This document shows positions 42,104 through 50,384 of a stretch of 64,000 bases of DNA, piece by piece. The notes under the pieces were generated by a model that had not been told where the DNA came from, did not search any database, and worked only from the letters and a program-made list of their open reading frames with translations. The stretch is from the NCBI GenBank assembly GCA_035541735.1, contig DATKMS010000023.1:1-64000 (forward strand), written 5' to 3'. The first letter of the stretch is position 1, and each line of letters begins with the position of its first letter. The DNA comes from DATKMS01 sp035541735. GTDB taxonomy: Bacteria > Desulfobacterota > Binatia > HRBIN30. The translations under genes and the position numbers were made by a program.

Positions 42104-43507
42104 CTATTTCTTGATGTTCACCACCTGCATCTCCGTGAACTCGTTGTAACCCCAGACGCCGTTCTCGTGTCCGATGCCGCTGCACTTCGCGCCGCCGAAG
42201 GGCGCGTACGGCGTGATGTCCATGTGATGATTGACCCAGCCGGTTCCCGATTCGATCTCCTGCACCAAGTCCTTGCCGCGCTGCAGATCGGAGGTCCACA
42301 CCGAACCGCCCAGGCCGTAGTGGGTGCGGTTCGCTTGTTCGAGCGCGTCCTCGAGCTTGCCGTACTTGATGACCGGCAGCGCCGTCCCGAATTGCTCCTC
42401 GTCGACCAGGCGCATGCCCTCGTGCGCTCCGGTGACGATGGTCGGCGGGTAGAAGTAGCCGCTGCTCTCCAAGCGCACACCGCCCGTTTCAATACGCGCG
42501 CCGCTCTTCTTGGCGTCGTCCACCAACCCCATGAGCTTGGTCAGCTGCATCTCGTTGTTGATCGGTCCGAGCTGCGTGTTCGGATCCAGGCCGTTACCGA
42601 CCTTGGTGCTCTTGGCGCGCTCGACCAGGCGCTGCACGATCGGGTTGTACACCTTCTCGTGCACGTAGAGACGCTTGATCGCCGTGCACACCTGTCCGGA
42701 GTTCTGGAACGCACCCCAGAACAGGCCATCGGCGACGGCATCCGGATTCACATCATCGAGAACGATGGCCGGGTCGTTGCCGCCCAGTTCCAATGTGACG
42801 CGCTTCAGATCATTGGCGGCAGCCGCCATGATCTTCTTCCCGGTCATCACGCTACCGGTAAAAGACACCTTGCGCGCCGCTGGATGTGCCACGATCTCCG
42901 CACCCAGCTCGTTGCCGCCCGACAAGACGTTGAGCACTCCGGGTGGCAGGACGTCGCGCAGCGCCTCCGCAACCATCAGCGAGGTCAGCGGCGTGTATGG
43001 GGACGGCTTCGCGACCACGGTGTTGCCGGCGAGAAATGCTGGACCGATCTTCCAGCACAGCAAGATCACGGGGAAGTTCCACGGGGTGATCGCCGCCACC
43101 ACGCCGAGCGGTTTGCGCACGATCTCGATGCGCTTGTCGTCGTCGTCCTGCAGAACCTCGGATGGAATCTGCAGGTCGGCGAAGTAGCTCAACCACATCG
43201 CCGCACCGAACACTTCGCCGGTGGCTGCCGCTAGCGGTTTCCCCTGCTCCTGCGACAGCACGCTGGCAATCTCCTGCGCTTTGCCCTGGATGGCTGCGGC
43301 ACACTCGCGCAGCTTCTGACGCCGGCAGCCGTCGTCCTTGCGCCACGCCTTGCAGGCCGCGGCCGCGGCCCCCATGGCCTCCTCGACGTGCGCGCTCGTG
43401 GCTCGGGCGCACGTGGCAAACGGCTCGCCAAAGGCCGGGTTGATGACCGGGTCCTGCTCTGGTGTGTTGACCGAGCGACCGTTGATCAGCATCGCATATG
43501 AATCCAT
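42104..43507 (-). CDS. Aldehyde dehydrogenase 3, succinate-semialdehyde/aldehyde type
   Basis: 467 residues from ATG 43507, preceded by AGGAGGAGGCAACG; a longer in-frame extension to 44014 falls inside the regulator gene and is rejected. Motifs: VVAAITPWNFPVILLCWK, FTGSVMTGKKI, LELGGNDPAIVLDD and the catalytic Cys in QNSGQVCTAIKRLY. The end has FGGAKCSGIGHENG. LGGND and SGQVCTAIKR mark it as different from the other two enzymes. It is 47 bases after the regulator gene and on the same strand. Confidence 0.92.
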   Translation of the reverse strand: MDSYAMLINGRSVNTPEQDPVINPAFGEPFATCARATSAHVEEAMGAAAAACKAWRKDDGCRRQKLRECAAAIQGKAQEIASVLSQEQGKPLAAATGEVFGAAMWLSYFADLQIPSEVLQDDDDKRIEIVRKPLGVVAAITPWNFPVILLCWKIGPAFLAGNTVVAKPSPYTPLTSLMVAEALRDVLPPGVLNVLSGGNELGAEIVAHPAARKVSFTGSVMTGKKIMAAAANDLKRVTLELGGNDPAIVLDDVNPDAVADGLFWGAFQNSGQVCTAIKRLYVHEKVYNPIVQRLVERAKSTKVGNGLDPNTQLGPINNEMQLTKLMGLVDDAKKSGARIETGGVRLESSGYFYPPTIVTGAHEGMRLVDEEQFGTALPVIKYGKLEDALEQANRTHYGLGGSVWTSDLQRGKDLVQEIESGTGWVNHHMDITPYAPFGGAKCSGIGHENGVWGYNEFTEMQVVNIKK

Positions 43508-43554
43508 CGTTGCCTCCTCCTGTAAGCGGATTGGGGTGTCTGATCGGCGTGGCT

Positions 43555-44607
43555 TCAACCGACGGCGGCGACCATCTGGCTCATGCGGGCCAGGTCGTAT
43601 CCCGCAAACTGCGCTGCCTCGCGGCGAAACGCGGCGTCGTGCATCAGTTCGAGCAGCGGCCGCAGAGGGCGCGACTCGAACACCCGCCGTGGCATGACCA
43701 GGTCGTAGCGCTCCTTGGCCAACGGCAGGAAGTCGAGCCCGTACAACTGCGCCGCAGCACGCAGACCCACGCCAGCGTCGGCCGCCCCCGCCGCGATCGC
43801 CCCCGCCACGGCACCATGGGTGGTCAAGTCGCGCTCGTAGCCGCGAATCCGAGTTGGATCGATCCGCGCCTTGCGTAAGAGCTGGCGCAGCAAGAGGCGT
43901 GTGCCCGCACCCGCCTGACGGTTCATGATCTGCACGTCGCGGCGCGTCAGATCGCGCAGACCGCGGATATGTTTCGGGTTGCCGGCAGCCAGCAGCAGTC
44001 CTTGCTCGCGCCATGCCACGTTGATGACCACGACGCGCTCCTCGGGCAGGAAATGCTTGACGTAGGGAACGTTGTACTCACCCGATTCGGCATCGAGCAG
44101 GTGGATGCCGGCCAGGTGCGCCCGTTGCTCGTGCAGCGCGATCAACCCCGACAGACTCCCGACGGCGCGCGCCGCGAAGCGGACCTGCGGGTGCTCGTGC
44201 GCCAGGCGGCGAGCCAGCAGATCGAGGACGAGGTCATCGCTGCCGACGGCGAAGAGCGCCTCTTCTCCGGCACGCTGGCGACCGCCGAACTTCGCAGCGA
44301 CGCGCGCGCGCACCATCGCAGCGTCGCGCCGGCGCGCCGGAGGGTTTGCCTCGACGCGCAACCAGCGCTCCATCTCGCGCCGCCCCGCTGCCGTGAGGGT
44401 GTACACCTTGCGCTGCGGCCCGCCGCGGCCAGCTTCAACGCGGAAGGAAATCCACCCCTTGTCGGTCATCGTGCCGAGGGCGCGGTACAGCTGTCCGAAG
44501 TCGAGCCGCCAGTCCGGCCCGAGTTCTTCCTCCAACCCGCGGCGCAGCTCGTAACCGTAGCGTTCGCCGCGGGCCAGCACTCCCATCACTGCGTGCGGAA
44601 CGGACAT
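43555..44607 (-). CDS. PadR-type regulator fused to a PBP_like ligand-binding domain
   Basis: 350 residues. Residues 1-90 are a PadR winged helix: VMGVLARGERYGYELRRGLEE, LYRALGTMTDKGWI, RKVYTLTAAGRREMERWL. After about 150 comes a PBP_like domain with AGIHLLDAESGEYNVPYVKHF, EQGLLLAAGNPKHIRGL, IMNRQAGAGTRLLLRQLL, IRGYERDLTTHGAVAGAIA and GAADAGVGLRAAAQLYGL. PBP_like domains resemble molybdate/sulfate-type binding proteins and occur in molybdenum-cofactor proteins. It probably represses its own gene, as the operator lies over its ribosome binding site. The inducing ligand is unknown. Confidence 0.85.
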   Translation of the reverse strand: MSVPHAVMGVLARGERYGYELRRGLEEELGPDWRLDFGQLYRALGTMTDKGWISFRVEAGRGGPQRKVYTLTAAGRREMERWLRVEANPPARRRDAAMVRARVAAKFGGRQRAGEEALFAVGSDDLVLDLLARRLAHEHPQVRFAARAVGSLSGLIALHEQRAHLAGIHLLDAESGEYNVPYVKHFLPEERVVVINVAWREQGLLLAAGNPKHIRGLRDLTRRDVQIMNRQAGAGTRLLLRQLLRKARIDPTRIRGYERDLTTHGAVAGAIAAGAADAGVGLRAAAQLYGLDFLPLAKERYDLVMPRRVFESRPLRPLLELMHDAAFRREAAQFAGYDLARMSQMVAAVG

Positions 44608-44611
44608 GTCA

Positions 44612-44632
44612 CCTATAGGTATTGCCTCTAGT
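44612..44632. promoter_or_regulatory. Candidate operator at the regulator start
   Basis: CCTATAGG, the five bases TATTG, then CCTCTAGT. Fourteen of sixteen arm bases match the palindrome at 38873-38893, with the same spacer length. It ends four bases before the regulator's ATG (44607) and covers part of the AGGTGAC ribosome binding site. Binding there would block translation or transcription of the regulator gene, so autoregulation is likely. Confidence 0.68.
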
Positions 44633-44692
44633 GGGGAACCGGGGGAAGGTCAAGCGTGGAGCGCGGCGGTGGATGAAAGCCTTGGAAGTTGC

Positions 44693-44725
44693 CCTCTCCC
44701 GCGCATCTGTTCCGCGCGGGAGAGG
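44693..44725. repeat. Perfect 12-bp hairpin in the intergenic region
   Basis: CCTCTCCCGCGC and GCGCGGGAGAGG flank a nine-base loop. It lies in the 266-base gap between the PadR-type regulator and the end of the cyclase/AAA gene. It has a GC-rich stem without a T-tail, so it fits a REP-like repeat better than a terminator. The rest of the gap shows only a Cys-poor, CT-rich stretch and no gene. Confidence 0.6.
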
Positions 44726-44873
44726 ATGAAGGTGAGGGTGCCAAGGTTACTCGGTGCACAGCACAAGCACGCACCCTCCCCTCTCCTACCCTGCGATGAC
44801 GCGTGGGAAAGGACAGCGTGCGCGTCTCTCAATTCCCGCGCCGCCAGGACGCAGAGCTCAGGTCAGCCGTTCC

Positions 44874-47800
44874 CTAGGCGGCGAGTTCGCGTGCCACCCG
44901 CAGTGCCCGTGGTGCCGCGCCCATCGCGGTGAACAGCCGATGTGCGCTGCGTAGCTCGTGCTGGCGCGCCACCTCGTCGCCAGCCGCGGCCGCGAGGCGT
45001 GCCAGCTCGACCCGTACGAAGGGTTCGTTGCTCTGCGCGCCCGTCTCCTTGATCAACTCGAGCGCCTGCGCCAGACCGGCGCCAATCTCGCCGCTTGACC
45101 CGACAGCGTCCAGTCGCAGCAGGACACGCGCCCGCGCGATGTGAGCAATGCACTGGACCAAGCGCGTGCGCCGCTGCACGGCGGCCGCCAGCGCCTCGTC
45201 GGCCACCGCCAGCGCCCGGGGCAAGTCGCCCAGGCCGCGATGCACGCCTGCCAGCCACGCCAGCGCCAACGCCTCCGTCTCGACCCCGGCCTGCCCCGCA
45301 CGCGCGATCGCCAGCGCCTCCTCCAGCGCACCCAGCGCCTCCGGCCACTGCGTCCCGAGAATGTGGGCCTGGCCGAATGCCAAGCATGCACTGGCCCGGA
45401 AGAACGGACTTCCCAGCCTGTCGGCAATGCGCATCGTTTCACGTGCGTGCGCCAGCGCCGTGGCGGTGTCACCGCGGATGCGAGCCACCGACACGTACTC
45501 GCGATGGGCAAATCCGAGGACCTCCAGGTCGCCCAGCTCGCGTGCCAGGCGCTCGGCGCGCTCGAGATCGTGCACGCCGGCGTCGAGCTGCCCGAAATCG
45601 ACGAGCAGCTTGCCGTGCTCACGGATGAGGCGCAGGTAGGGACTGTAGCCGAGCACCGCCGTCCCAAGCTTCGGATTGTCCGTCGGCCGTGTCACGACTT
45701 CCTCGCTAAGCTGCAGCGCTTCCCGCAAACGCCCGGCGGCGCTCAACGCAATCACGAGCCGCGTGCGGGTCGTCAACTGCAGTGCGGCGTCGTCGCTCTC
45801 CTCCGCCAGGCGGCGCGCTAGCATGCTGCTCTCCACGAAGTCGTCGGCGCTGCCGAAATGGCTGCGGACGACCCCGTACGAATTGACCAGCATCGCCAGT
45901 GACCGCGGATTGCCGGCGCGCATGGCGAGTCCCTCGCCCTCGGCAAACAACGCCGAGGCTTCGGCTGCGGGGATGCCGAGCCGCCAGCCCACCTCGAGGA
46001 GCTGCGTGCACGCTTCCAGCGCCAGCGCTGTCGTCTCCACCGTTGCCGGTATCTGCGTCAGGAGGGCGCGGACCTGATGCCAATGGCGATTGGCTTCGGG
46101 CAGGTTGCTGACGCGTACCCACTCGGCGGCGCGCCGGCTCCAGCGCGCCGCTTCGAGGGCGTTCCCAGCGCCTTGCCAATGATGCGCCAGCAGCGCCGCA
46201 CGCTCGTCGAGTTTGTCGGCATAGAGCGCGGCGATCACCGCGGCGACGGCAGCGTGTACACGCGCCCGCCGCTCGGCGAGCTGCGAGCGATACGCCACCT
46301 CGTGGGTGAGCGGATGGGTGAAGCCGTACACGGCTTCCGGGAACACCGCCTCCTCGTAGAGAAACTCCGCCGCCACCAACTCGCGCAGCGCCGCCGCGAC
46401 ACCGCCGGCGGCCGCATCGTCACCGGTGGTCTCCGCCCAGACGCGCAGCAGCACCGGCTCGGGGCACTGCTTGCCGATCACGGCGGCGGTCTGCAGCAGC
46501 TGCTTGTCGCGCTCGGCGAGCCGGTCGATGCGCGCCGCAAGCACTGCATGCACCGTCGGCGGAATCTGAATCTCGGTCAGCGGCCGCGTGAGCCGCATCG
46601 TCGTCACCGGATCGCGTACCAAGACGCCCTGGTCGACCAGCGACCGGACCAGCTCTTCGATGAAGAAGGGATTGCCACCCGTGCGCGCGCGGATGCGCTC
46701 CCCCAGTTCGTTGAGTGAGGGATCACTGCCCAGCACGTCACGCAGCAGTTCCGTAATCGCGTCCGCTCCGAGCGGCAACAGCTGCACGAGCTGATACGAC
46801 GGATCCGGTCCCGCCGCCGGTGCCGTCCAGTCGGCGTGATACTCCGGCCGGAAATTCATCAGCAGCAATGTGCGTGTACCCGCCAGCGCCGTGATCAGGT
46901 TCGCCAGGAAGCCCTCGCTGCCGCCGTCGATCCAGTGCAGGTCCTCGATGAGCAGCACCGCCGGCTCGCGGCGACTACGTACTTGCATGACGCGCTGCGC
47001 GATCGTCACCAGTTGCCGCTGGCGCGCTTCCGGATCGATGCGCGGTGCCGGGTGCTGCGGATCGGGGACGCCGAGGAAGTCGAGCAGCAGCGGCAAATCG
47101 TCCGTGAGGTCGGGCTCTAACAATAGCAACGTACCGGCGACCTTGCGCCGTGTTTCTTCGGCGCCGTCCTGCTCGGTGACGCCGAAGTAGCCGCGCAGCA
47201 TCTCCAGGATCGGCAGGAACGGAATCATCTTGCCATGGGAGACGCAGTGCGCCTCGTAAACGGCGATCCCGCGGGCGCGGCAGCGCTGCATGAACTCGTA
47301 GCACAGCCGGCTCTTCCCGATTCCTGCGTCGGCCACCACGCCGACTGCGTGGCCGTGGCCCTCCACCGCCCGCGCCAGCGCCGCCTCCAACACGCCGATC
47401 TCTGCCTCACGCCCGACGAAGCGGGAGAAGCCGCGGGCACGCGACACTTCGAGCCGCGTGCGCAGGGGCCCAACCCCCTGCAACTCGTGCACCCGTAAGG
47501 GCTCGCGCACGCCTTTCACCGTGAAGGCCCCGAGGTCGCGCAGCTGGAAGAACCCGGTGATCAATGCGGCAGTGTGTGCGGTCAGATAGGCGGTGCCGGG
47601 GTCGGCGAGTTGCTCCATGCGCGCCGCGAGGCCGACGGTCTGTCCTTGCGCCGTGTAGTCCATGCGCAGGTCGTCGCCGATCTTGCCGACGATCACCTCG
47701 CCGGAGTTCATCCCCATGCGCACCGAGAAGCGCAGCCCCTGTTGCCGCTTCAACTCGTCGGCGTAGTGACGCAACTGCTGCGCCAGGTGCAGCGCCGCGT

Positions 47801-48326
47801 AGCAGGCGCGCCGCGCGTGGTCTTCGTGCGCGATGGGCGCCCCAAACAGCGCCATGACGCCGTCGCCGGTGTACTGATTGATGGTCCCTTCGTAGCGGTG
47901 CACGCCGTCCGAGAGAATGGCGAAGAAGCGGTCCATGATGCGATGCCACTCCTCCGCGTCGACCTGCCCCGCAAGGTCCATCGAGCCCTGCACGTCGACG
48001 AACAGGACCGTGACCTGCTTGCGCTCGCCTTCGAGCGCCGAACGGTTGTTCAGAATCTTCTCCGCGAGATGGCGGGGCGTGTATGAGCGGGGACTGTCGG
48101 CTCTCGACTGCCGACTGTCGACTTCCTCCGGGGTCTTTCCGGTGCGATGCGCACCAGGAACCTCAGTGGGTGTGGCCCTTAACGCGCGGCCGCAGCTCCG
48201 GCAAAACCGTGCAGTTATGCGGTTGGCGGTGCCACACGCCGCACACGCCACTTCCAACGGGCTTCCGCACCCGTCGCAGAACGCGGCGTCCGCGAGACTC
48301 TCAGTTTGACACTGCGCACAGCGCAT
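44874..48326 (-). CDS. Class III adenylate/guanylate cyclase-AAA ATPase-TPR protein
   Basis: 1150 residues. Two zinc ribbons use C3/C6 with C17/C20 and C28/C31 with C42/C45. The cyclase domain runs over about 100-285 (VTVLFVDVQGSMDLAG, INQYTGDGVMALFG, MGMNSGEVIVGKIG). An AAA_16-type ATPase follows with Walker A VVADAGIGKSRL and Walker B AVLLIEDLHWIDGG. About 450 residues of helical TPR-like repeats end the chain. Such giants are common in soil bacteria and likely make cyclic nucleotide in response to a protein or ligand signal. A heptamer repeat codes for the linker between zinc ribbons and cyclase. Confidence 0.88.
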   Translation of the reverse strand: MRCAQCQTESLADAAFCDGCGSPLEVACAACGTANRITARFCRSCGRALRATPTEVPGAHRTGKTPEEVDSRQSRADSPRSYTPRHLAEKILNNRSALEGERKQVTVLFVDVQGSMDLAGQVDAEEWHRIMDRFFAILSDGVHRYEGTINQYTGDGVMALFGAPIAHEDHARRACYAALHLAQQLRHYADELKRQQGLRFSVRMGMNSGEVIVGKIGDDLRMDYTAQGQTVGLAARMEQLADPGTAYLTAHTAALITGFFQLRDLGAFTVKGVREPLRVHELQGVGPLRTRLEVSRARGFSRFVGREAEIGVLEAALARAVEGHGHAVGVVADAGIGKSRLCYEFMQRCRARGIAVYEAHCVSHGKMIPFLPILEMLRGYFGVTEQDGAEETRRKVAGTLLLLEPDLTDDLPLLLDFLGVPDPQHPAPRIDPEARQRQLVTIAQRVMQVRSRREPAVLLIEDLHWIDGGSEGFLANLITALAGTRTLLLMNFRPEYHADWTAPAAGPDPSYQLVQLLPLGADAITELLRDVLGSDPSLNELGERIRARTGGNPFFIEELVRSLVDQGVLVRDPVTTMRLTRPLTEIQIPPTVHAVLAARIDRLAERDKQLLQTAAVIGKQCPEPVLLRVWAETTGDDAAAGGVAAALRELVAAEFLYEEAVFPEAVYGFTHPLTHEVAYRSQLAERRARVHAAVAAVIAALYADKLDERAALLAHHWQGAGNALEAARWSRRAAEWVRVSNLPEANRHWHQVRALLTQIPATVETTALALEACTQLLEVGWRLGIPAAEASALFAEGEGLAMRAGNPRSLAMLVNSYGVVRSHFGSADDFVESSMLARRLAEESDDAALQLTTRTRLVIALSAAGRLREALQLSEEVVTRPTDNPKLGTAVLGYSPYLRLIREHGKLLVDFGQLDAGVHDLERAERLARELGDLEVLGFAHREYVSVARIRGDTATALAHARETMRIADRLGSPFFRASACLAFGQAHILGTQWPEALGALEEALAIARAGQAGVETEALALAWLAGVHRGLGDLPRALAVADEALAAAVQRRTRLVQCIAHIARARVLLRLDAVGSSGEIGAGLAQALELIKETGAQSNEPFVRVELARLAAAAGDEVARQHELRSAHRLFTAMGAAPRALRVARELAA
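48092..48126. repeat. Five-copy heptamer repeat inside the cyclase gene
   Basis: Units GACTGTC, GGCTCTC, GACTGCC, GACTGTC and GACTTCC follow each other with seven-base period. They lie in frame within the cyclase gene and encode about residues 67-79 (EEVDSRQSRADSPR), the flexible linker between zinc ribbons and cyclase domain. Similar unit length is found at 2.2 kb but the sequence differs. Confidence 0.65.
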
Positions 48327-48332
48327 TAGGGT

Positions 48333-48860
48333 TCACGAATAGAGGTCCTTCCCGTCGTCGGGCTGCCGCGGCGCGGTCGGCGGCTTCTGAAACTTCGGGT
48401 TGGGCAGACGCGTGATGCCCTTCTGCTTCAGCAGTGCGTAGTACGCTTCCTTATCCGCCGGCACCGGTCGCGGATCACCCATCCACACTTCGAACAGCAG
48501 CGCCCCGTTGTCGCCGGCGACTAGCGGACCAAAGCTGGCGCCGACTTCGAGCACGATCAGCGTACCCGCCGGACAGTGGCGCTCGCCCACCATCAGGTCG
48601 CCCTCCAGCACGTAGACGAGATGATCGCTGGCGTGGCCGTGGCGCTCGATGACGACGTGCGGGTCATAGCGGCCGAGGACCACCATGCGCTGCGCGGTCC
48701 ACTCCAGGAACTTCTCGTGCACCGAGACGCGCCGCTCACCGTGCAGCTGCGCAATGACCTCGGTCCACGGCACCTCGTCGGCGCGCACGAACGCCAAGCG
48801 GGGCGTCCGTGCCTCTACACTAGACTTGGTGGCCTCAGAGTTGATGGCCTCCTGATCCAT
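48333..48860 (-). CDS. Cupin-domain protein
   Basis: 175 residues from ATG 48860, preceded by GGAGGGACCGT. A cupin barrel is visible: RYDPHVVIERHGHASDHLVYVLEGDLMVGE, with the two His and the Gly pattern of motif 1, then CPAGTLIVLEVGASFGPLVAGDNGALLFEVW as motif 2. It may bind a metal and a small ligand. Its stop lies six bases before the start of the cyclase/AAA gene, so the two are likely cotranscribed. It could be the ligand sensor of that protein, but this is speculation. Confidence 0.78.
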   Translation of the reverse strand: MDQEAINSEATKSSVEARTPRLAFVRADEVPWTEVIAQLHGERRVSVHEKFLEWTAQRMVVLGRYDPHVVIERHGHASDHLVYVLEGDLMVGERHCPAGTLIVLEVGASFGPLVAGDNGALLFEVWMGDPRPVPADKEAYYALLKQKGITRLPNPKFQKPPTAPRQPDDGKDLYS

Positions 48861-48943
48861 ACGGTCCCTCCCTGCAACGCAGCAACTGTATCGCGAATGC
48901 CGCTCAAAAGCACCGCGGGAGGGTGTACCGCGCCTCCACGATT

Positions 48944-48969
48944 GGAATAAAATGGCGCTTCCTGGCGTT
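48944..48969 (+). promoter_or_regulatory. Possible ECF-sigma-type promoter upstream of the sigma gene
   Basis: GGAATA, sixteen bases, then CGTT resembles the GGAAC / CGTC pattern of many ECF sigma promoters. It is about 35 bases upstream of the start of the ECF sigma gene. If real, the sigma factor would start its own operon. This is a pattern match by eye and the match is partial. Confidence 0.35.
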
Positions 48970-49002
48970 GCCAAGACAGGAAAGAAAGGACGGCAGTGAC
49001 CG

Positions 49003-49581
49003 TTGGCCGTACGCACGCACAGCCGCGCGCTGTTCGAAACCGAAGCGCTACCGCATCTGCCGGCGCTCTACAACTTCGCCCTGGCTCTCGCGGGAGCGAG
49101 CGACGCTGAGGACCTCGTGCAGACGACGTGCGTGCGCGCCCTCGAAAACCTCGATGCGTATCGGCCCGGCACGAATATGCGCGCCTGGCTGTTCACGATC
49201 TTGCGGAATGAGTGGGTGTCCCGGCACCGCCGCTCCCAGCGACGGACGGCAGTGGAAGTCTGCTCCGGCGCGGAGGACGCCGCCGAACTCTGCGATGAGA
49301 CGGCTGACCTGGAGGCGGTGCTCATGGACCGACGCTGGTCCGCGGAAATCAAGGCCGCGTTGCTGGCGCTGCCGGAGGGCTACCGCCTGCCCGTCTATCT
49401 CAAGGACGTCGAGGGCTTCGGATATCGCGAGATCGCCGAGATCGCCGGCTGCCCGATCGGAACGGTGATGTCTCGGCTGGCCCGCGGGCGCGCCAGCCTG
49501 CGGGCGGCGCTCGTCCAGCAAGCGCACGAACGCGGAATCCTGCCGGCCAACGCCGCAGTGAATGCCAGCGATGGAATGTGA
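49003..49581 (+). CDS. ECF-family RNA polymerase sigma factor
   Basis: 192 residues starting at a TTG at 49003; a stop codon lies two codons before it in frame, so no earlier start is possible. Region 2 is LYNFALALAGASDAEDLVQTTCVRALENL and AWLFTILRNEWVSRHRR. Region 4 is LALPEGYRLPVYLKDVEGFGYREIAEIAGCPIGTVMSRLARGRASLR. It has the two-domain layout of ECF sigma factors. Its C-terminal end overlaps the anti-sigma gene, which strongly implies that they work as a pair. Confidence 0.92.
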   Translation: MAVRTHSRALFETEALPHLPALYNFALALAGASDAEDLVQTTCVRALENLDAYRPGTNMRAWLFTILRNEWVSRHRRSQRRTAVEVCSGAEDAAELCDETADLEAVLMDRRWSAEIKAALLALPEGYRLPVYLKDVEGFGYREIAEIAGCPIGTVMSRLARGRASLRAALVQQAHERGILPANAAVNASDGM

Positions 49582-50374
49582 CGCGTGCCGGCGGCTGGTG
49601 CCGGCCTACGGCGACAACGAACTGAGCGTCGAAAGCGCGCTCGAAGTCGAACGACACGTGCACACCTGCGCGCGGTGCCGCGCTGCACTCGAACGGCAGC
49701 GGCTGTTCTCGCAGTCGATCGGACAACTGTATCCGCGGGCGCCACTGCCGTTCGGTTTAGAGGATCGTATCCGGCGCGCCGTGCGCACGGCACCGGGCTC
49801 GCGCTTCTGGCTGAACGGTTTGGCGCTCGCCGCCGCGGTGCTGCTGGCGCTCGGCACGCTGTGGCTGCTCTGGCGTCCGCACGCAAGCGCTGCCCCGGCG
49901 AGCGTGCTGGCCGCCGCGGACATCCATCGCAGTGCGTGCCAGCACGGACTGCCGCTCACCCTCCATTCGTCGGACGCGGCAACGGTGAACGCGTGGCTCG
50001 CACGTGCCCTCGCCTTCCCCATCAACGCAGTGGTTCAACAAGCCACCGCGCTGACGCTCGAGGGTGCCAGCGTGGTCGAATTGGCGGGTGAGCGTGTCGG
50101 CTACGTGCAGTACCAGCGCAACGGCGCCCCGGTTTCACTGTTCCTCCTGCCGCCCCGCGCCTGGCCGGAGACCGGGCAGCGCCTGCGTGTGCGGGACGTC
50201 GACTTTCATCTCTACACAATCGACGGCGCCAAACTGATCGCCTGGAACCACCCGCCGCTGTCGTACGTGCTGGTCTCCAACCTGGCCGGACAGGGGGGGC
50301 AAGCCTGCGCCGTGTGCCACGGCAGCATGGCCGACAGCGCGTCGGTCGGCTCACCACGGGATGGTGAGATCTGA
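49571..50374 (+). CDS. Membrane anti-sigma factor with C-terminal CxxCH heme motif
   Basis: 267 residues from ATG 49571 (or 49562). The cytoplasmic part is a zf-HC2 zinc-binding anti-sigma domain: MECDACRRLVPAYGDNELS with H29, C33 and C36 in HVHTCARC. A membrane helix spans about 80-101 (WLNGLALAAAVLLALGTLWLLW). The outside part of about 165 residues ends in CAVCH at 246-250, a cytochrome c-type heme-binding motif. That motif is very unusual for an anti-sigma factor. It suggests that redox state or heme controls release of the sigma factor. The downstream genes code for cytochromes, which fits. Confidence 0.82.
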   Translation: MECDACRRLVPAYGDNELSVESALEVERHVHTCARCRAALERQRLFSQSIGQLYPRAPLPFGLEDRIRRAVRTAPGSRFWLNGLALAAAVLLALGTLWLLWRPHASAAPASVLAAADIHRSACQHGLPLTLHSSDAATVNAWLARALAFPINAVVQQATALTLEGASVVELAGERVGYVQYQRNGAPVSLFLLPPRAWPETGQRLRVRDVDFHLYTIDGAKLIAWNHPPLSYVLVSNLAGQGGQACAVCHGSMADSASVGSPRDGEI

Positions 50375-50384
50375 GGGGGTTGTG

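Noticed and set aside
43508..44014. N-terminal extension of aldehyde dehydrogenase 3
   Set aside because: It lies inside the regulator gene; the strong AGGAGGAGG and the family start are at 43507.
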